Source of the DNA: Gammaproteobacteria bacterium
Lineage (GTDB): Bacteria; Pseudomonadota; Gammaproteobacteria; HK1
Assembly: GCA_022826505.1 (NCBI GenBank)
Contig: JAJDUQ010000189.1
Coordinates: 1 to 64,000 of the forward strand
Direction of reading: 5' to 3'
DNA: 64,000 nt
The notes below the pieces were generated by a model. That model saw nothing but the letters and a program-made list of their open reading frames with translations, did not search any database and had not been told where the DNA came from. Shown here in pieces: positions 63,945-64,000 of this stretch. Both the position numbers and the translations under genes were made by a program. Within the stretch, counting starts at the first letter, position 1, and each line of letters starts with the position of its first letter.

Positions 63945-64000
63945 TGCGGGTGGTCGATGCAGCCAAGCCAACGTTCGCCCGGCACGAGACGTTCCACCCG
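63944..64000 (+). CDS. DUF4007-like protein, 5' end only (SspB-type candidate)
   Basis: The first 19 codons of a gene run off the window. The ATG shares its A with the upstream stop (TAATG) and has a strong GGAGGAG, so translation is coupled to the desulfurase. The peptide contains KPTFARHETFHP, resembling the FxxHETF(H/P) start of DUF4007 proteins. As I recall, these accompany cysteine desulfurases and DndC/SspD-like ATP pyrophosphatases in phosphorothioation loci. With so few residues the assignment is a pointer, not proof. Confidence 0.5.
   Translation, partial: MRVVDAAKPTFARHETFHP

Overview
The window is a GC-rich, gene-dense stretch of a proteobacterial chromosome, most likely a gammaproteobacterium. 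The evidence is gene order: tRNA-fMet-rimP-nusA-infB-rbfA-truB-rpsO-pnp, sdhCDAB-sdhE-ygfZ, trxB/ftsK-lolA, aat-bpt-infA, and comEC-exbBD-lpxK-kdsB. I cannot place it to genus. Most genes are housekeeping and tightly packed, with many 1-14 base overlaps or gaps and frequent GTG starts.

Layout. 0-11 kb: the distal half of the complex I operon (nuoG-N). It is unusual in having a degraded antisense Uma2-like fragment just upstream of nuoG and a small coiled-coil/TM gene (DUF1640-like) between nuoG and nuoH. 11-13.8 kb: phosphatidylserine decarboxylase, a type I sulfatase and tRNA-Arg(CCT), all on the minus strand. 13.8-16.5 kb: a decayed mobile element. It is bounded by a 16-bp direct repeat of the 3' end of tRNA-Ala(CGC) and holds an integrase C-terminal stub, a decapitated outer-membrane barrel gene, a thrombospondin-repeat fragment and one intact alpha/beta hydrolase. 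16.6-18.9 kb: an ArsS-type radical SAM protein with its two associated transferases. 19-23 kb: PBP1b-like peptidoglycan synthase and the radical SAM protein AmrS.

22.9-32 kb: tRNA-fMet and the translation/RNA-turnover operon, with two terminator-type hairpins in the rimP leader, an internal rpsO promoter and a long hairpin in front of pnp. 32-38.6 kb (minus strand): a YheT hydrolase, YgfZ, SdhE and succinate dehydrogenase, plus a divergent YgfX-like gene. 38.8-42.8 kb: the cobalamin nucleotide-loop genes cobU, cobC, cobS and cobT, and a small cupin. 43-54 kb: DinG/YoaA helicase, tsaB, the LolC/E and LolD lipoprotein exporter, a DUF2062 protein, ComEC, ExbB, ExbD, LpxK and KdsB. 54-59.2 kb: a metallophosphoesterase, IF-1, the two N-end-rule aminoacyl transferases, a FemAB/GNAT-like protein and thioredoxin reductase. 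59.5-62.5 kb: FtsK and LolA.

At the right edge (62.8-64 kb) a NifS-like cysteine desulfurase overlaps by one base the first 19 codons of a gene starting with a DUF4007-like N-terminus. That pairing resembles the sulfur-donor end of a DNA phosphorothioation (Ssp/Dnd-type) defence system. It is the most likely place for an unusual system to continue beyond this window. Two other spots deserve attention: the tRNA-Ala element remnant, which appears to have split a tandem Ala-Arg tRNA pair, and the extra gene inside the nuo operon.
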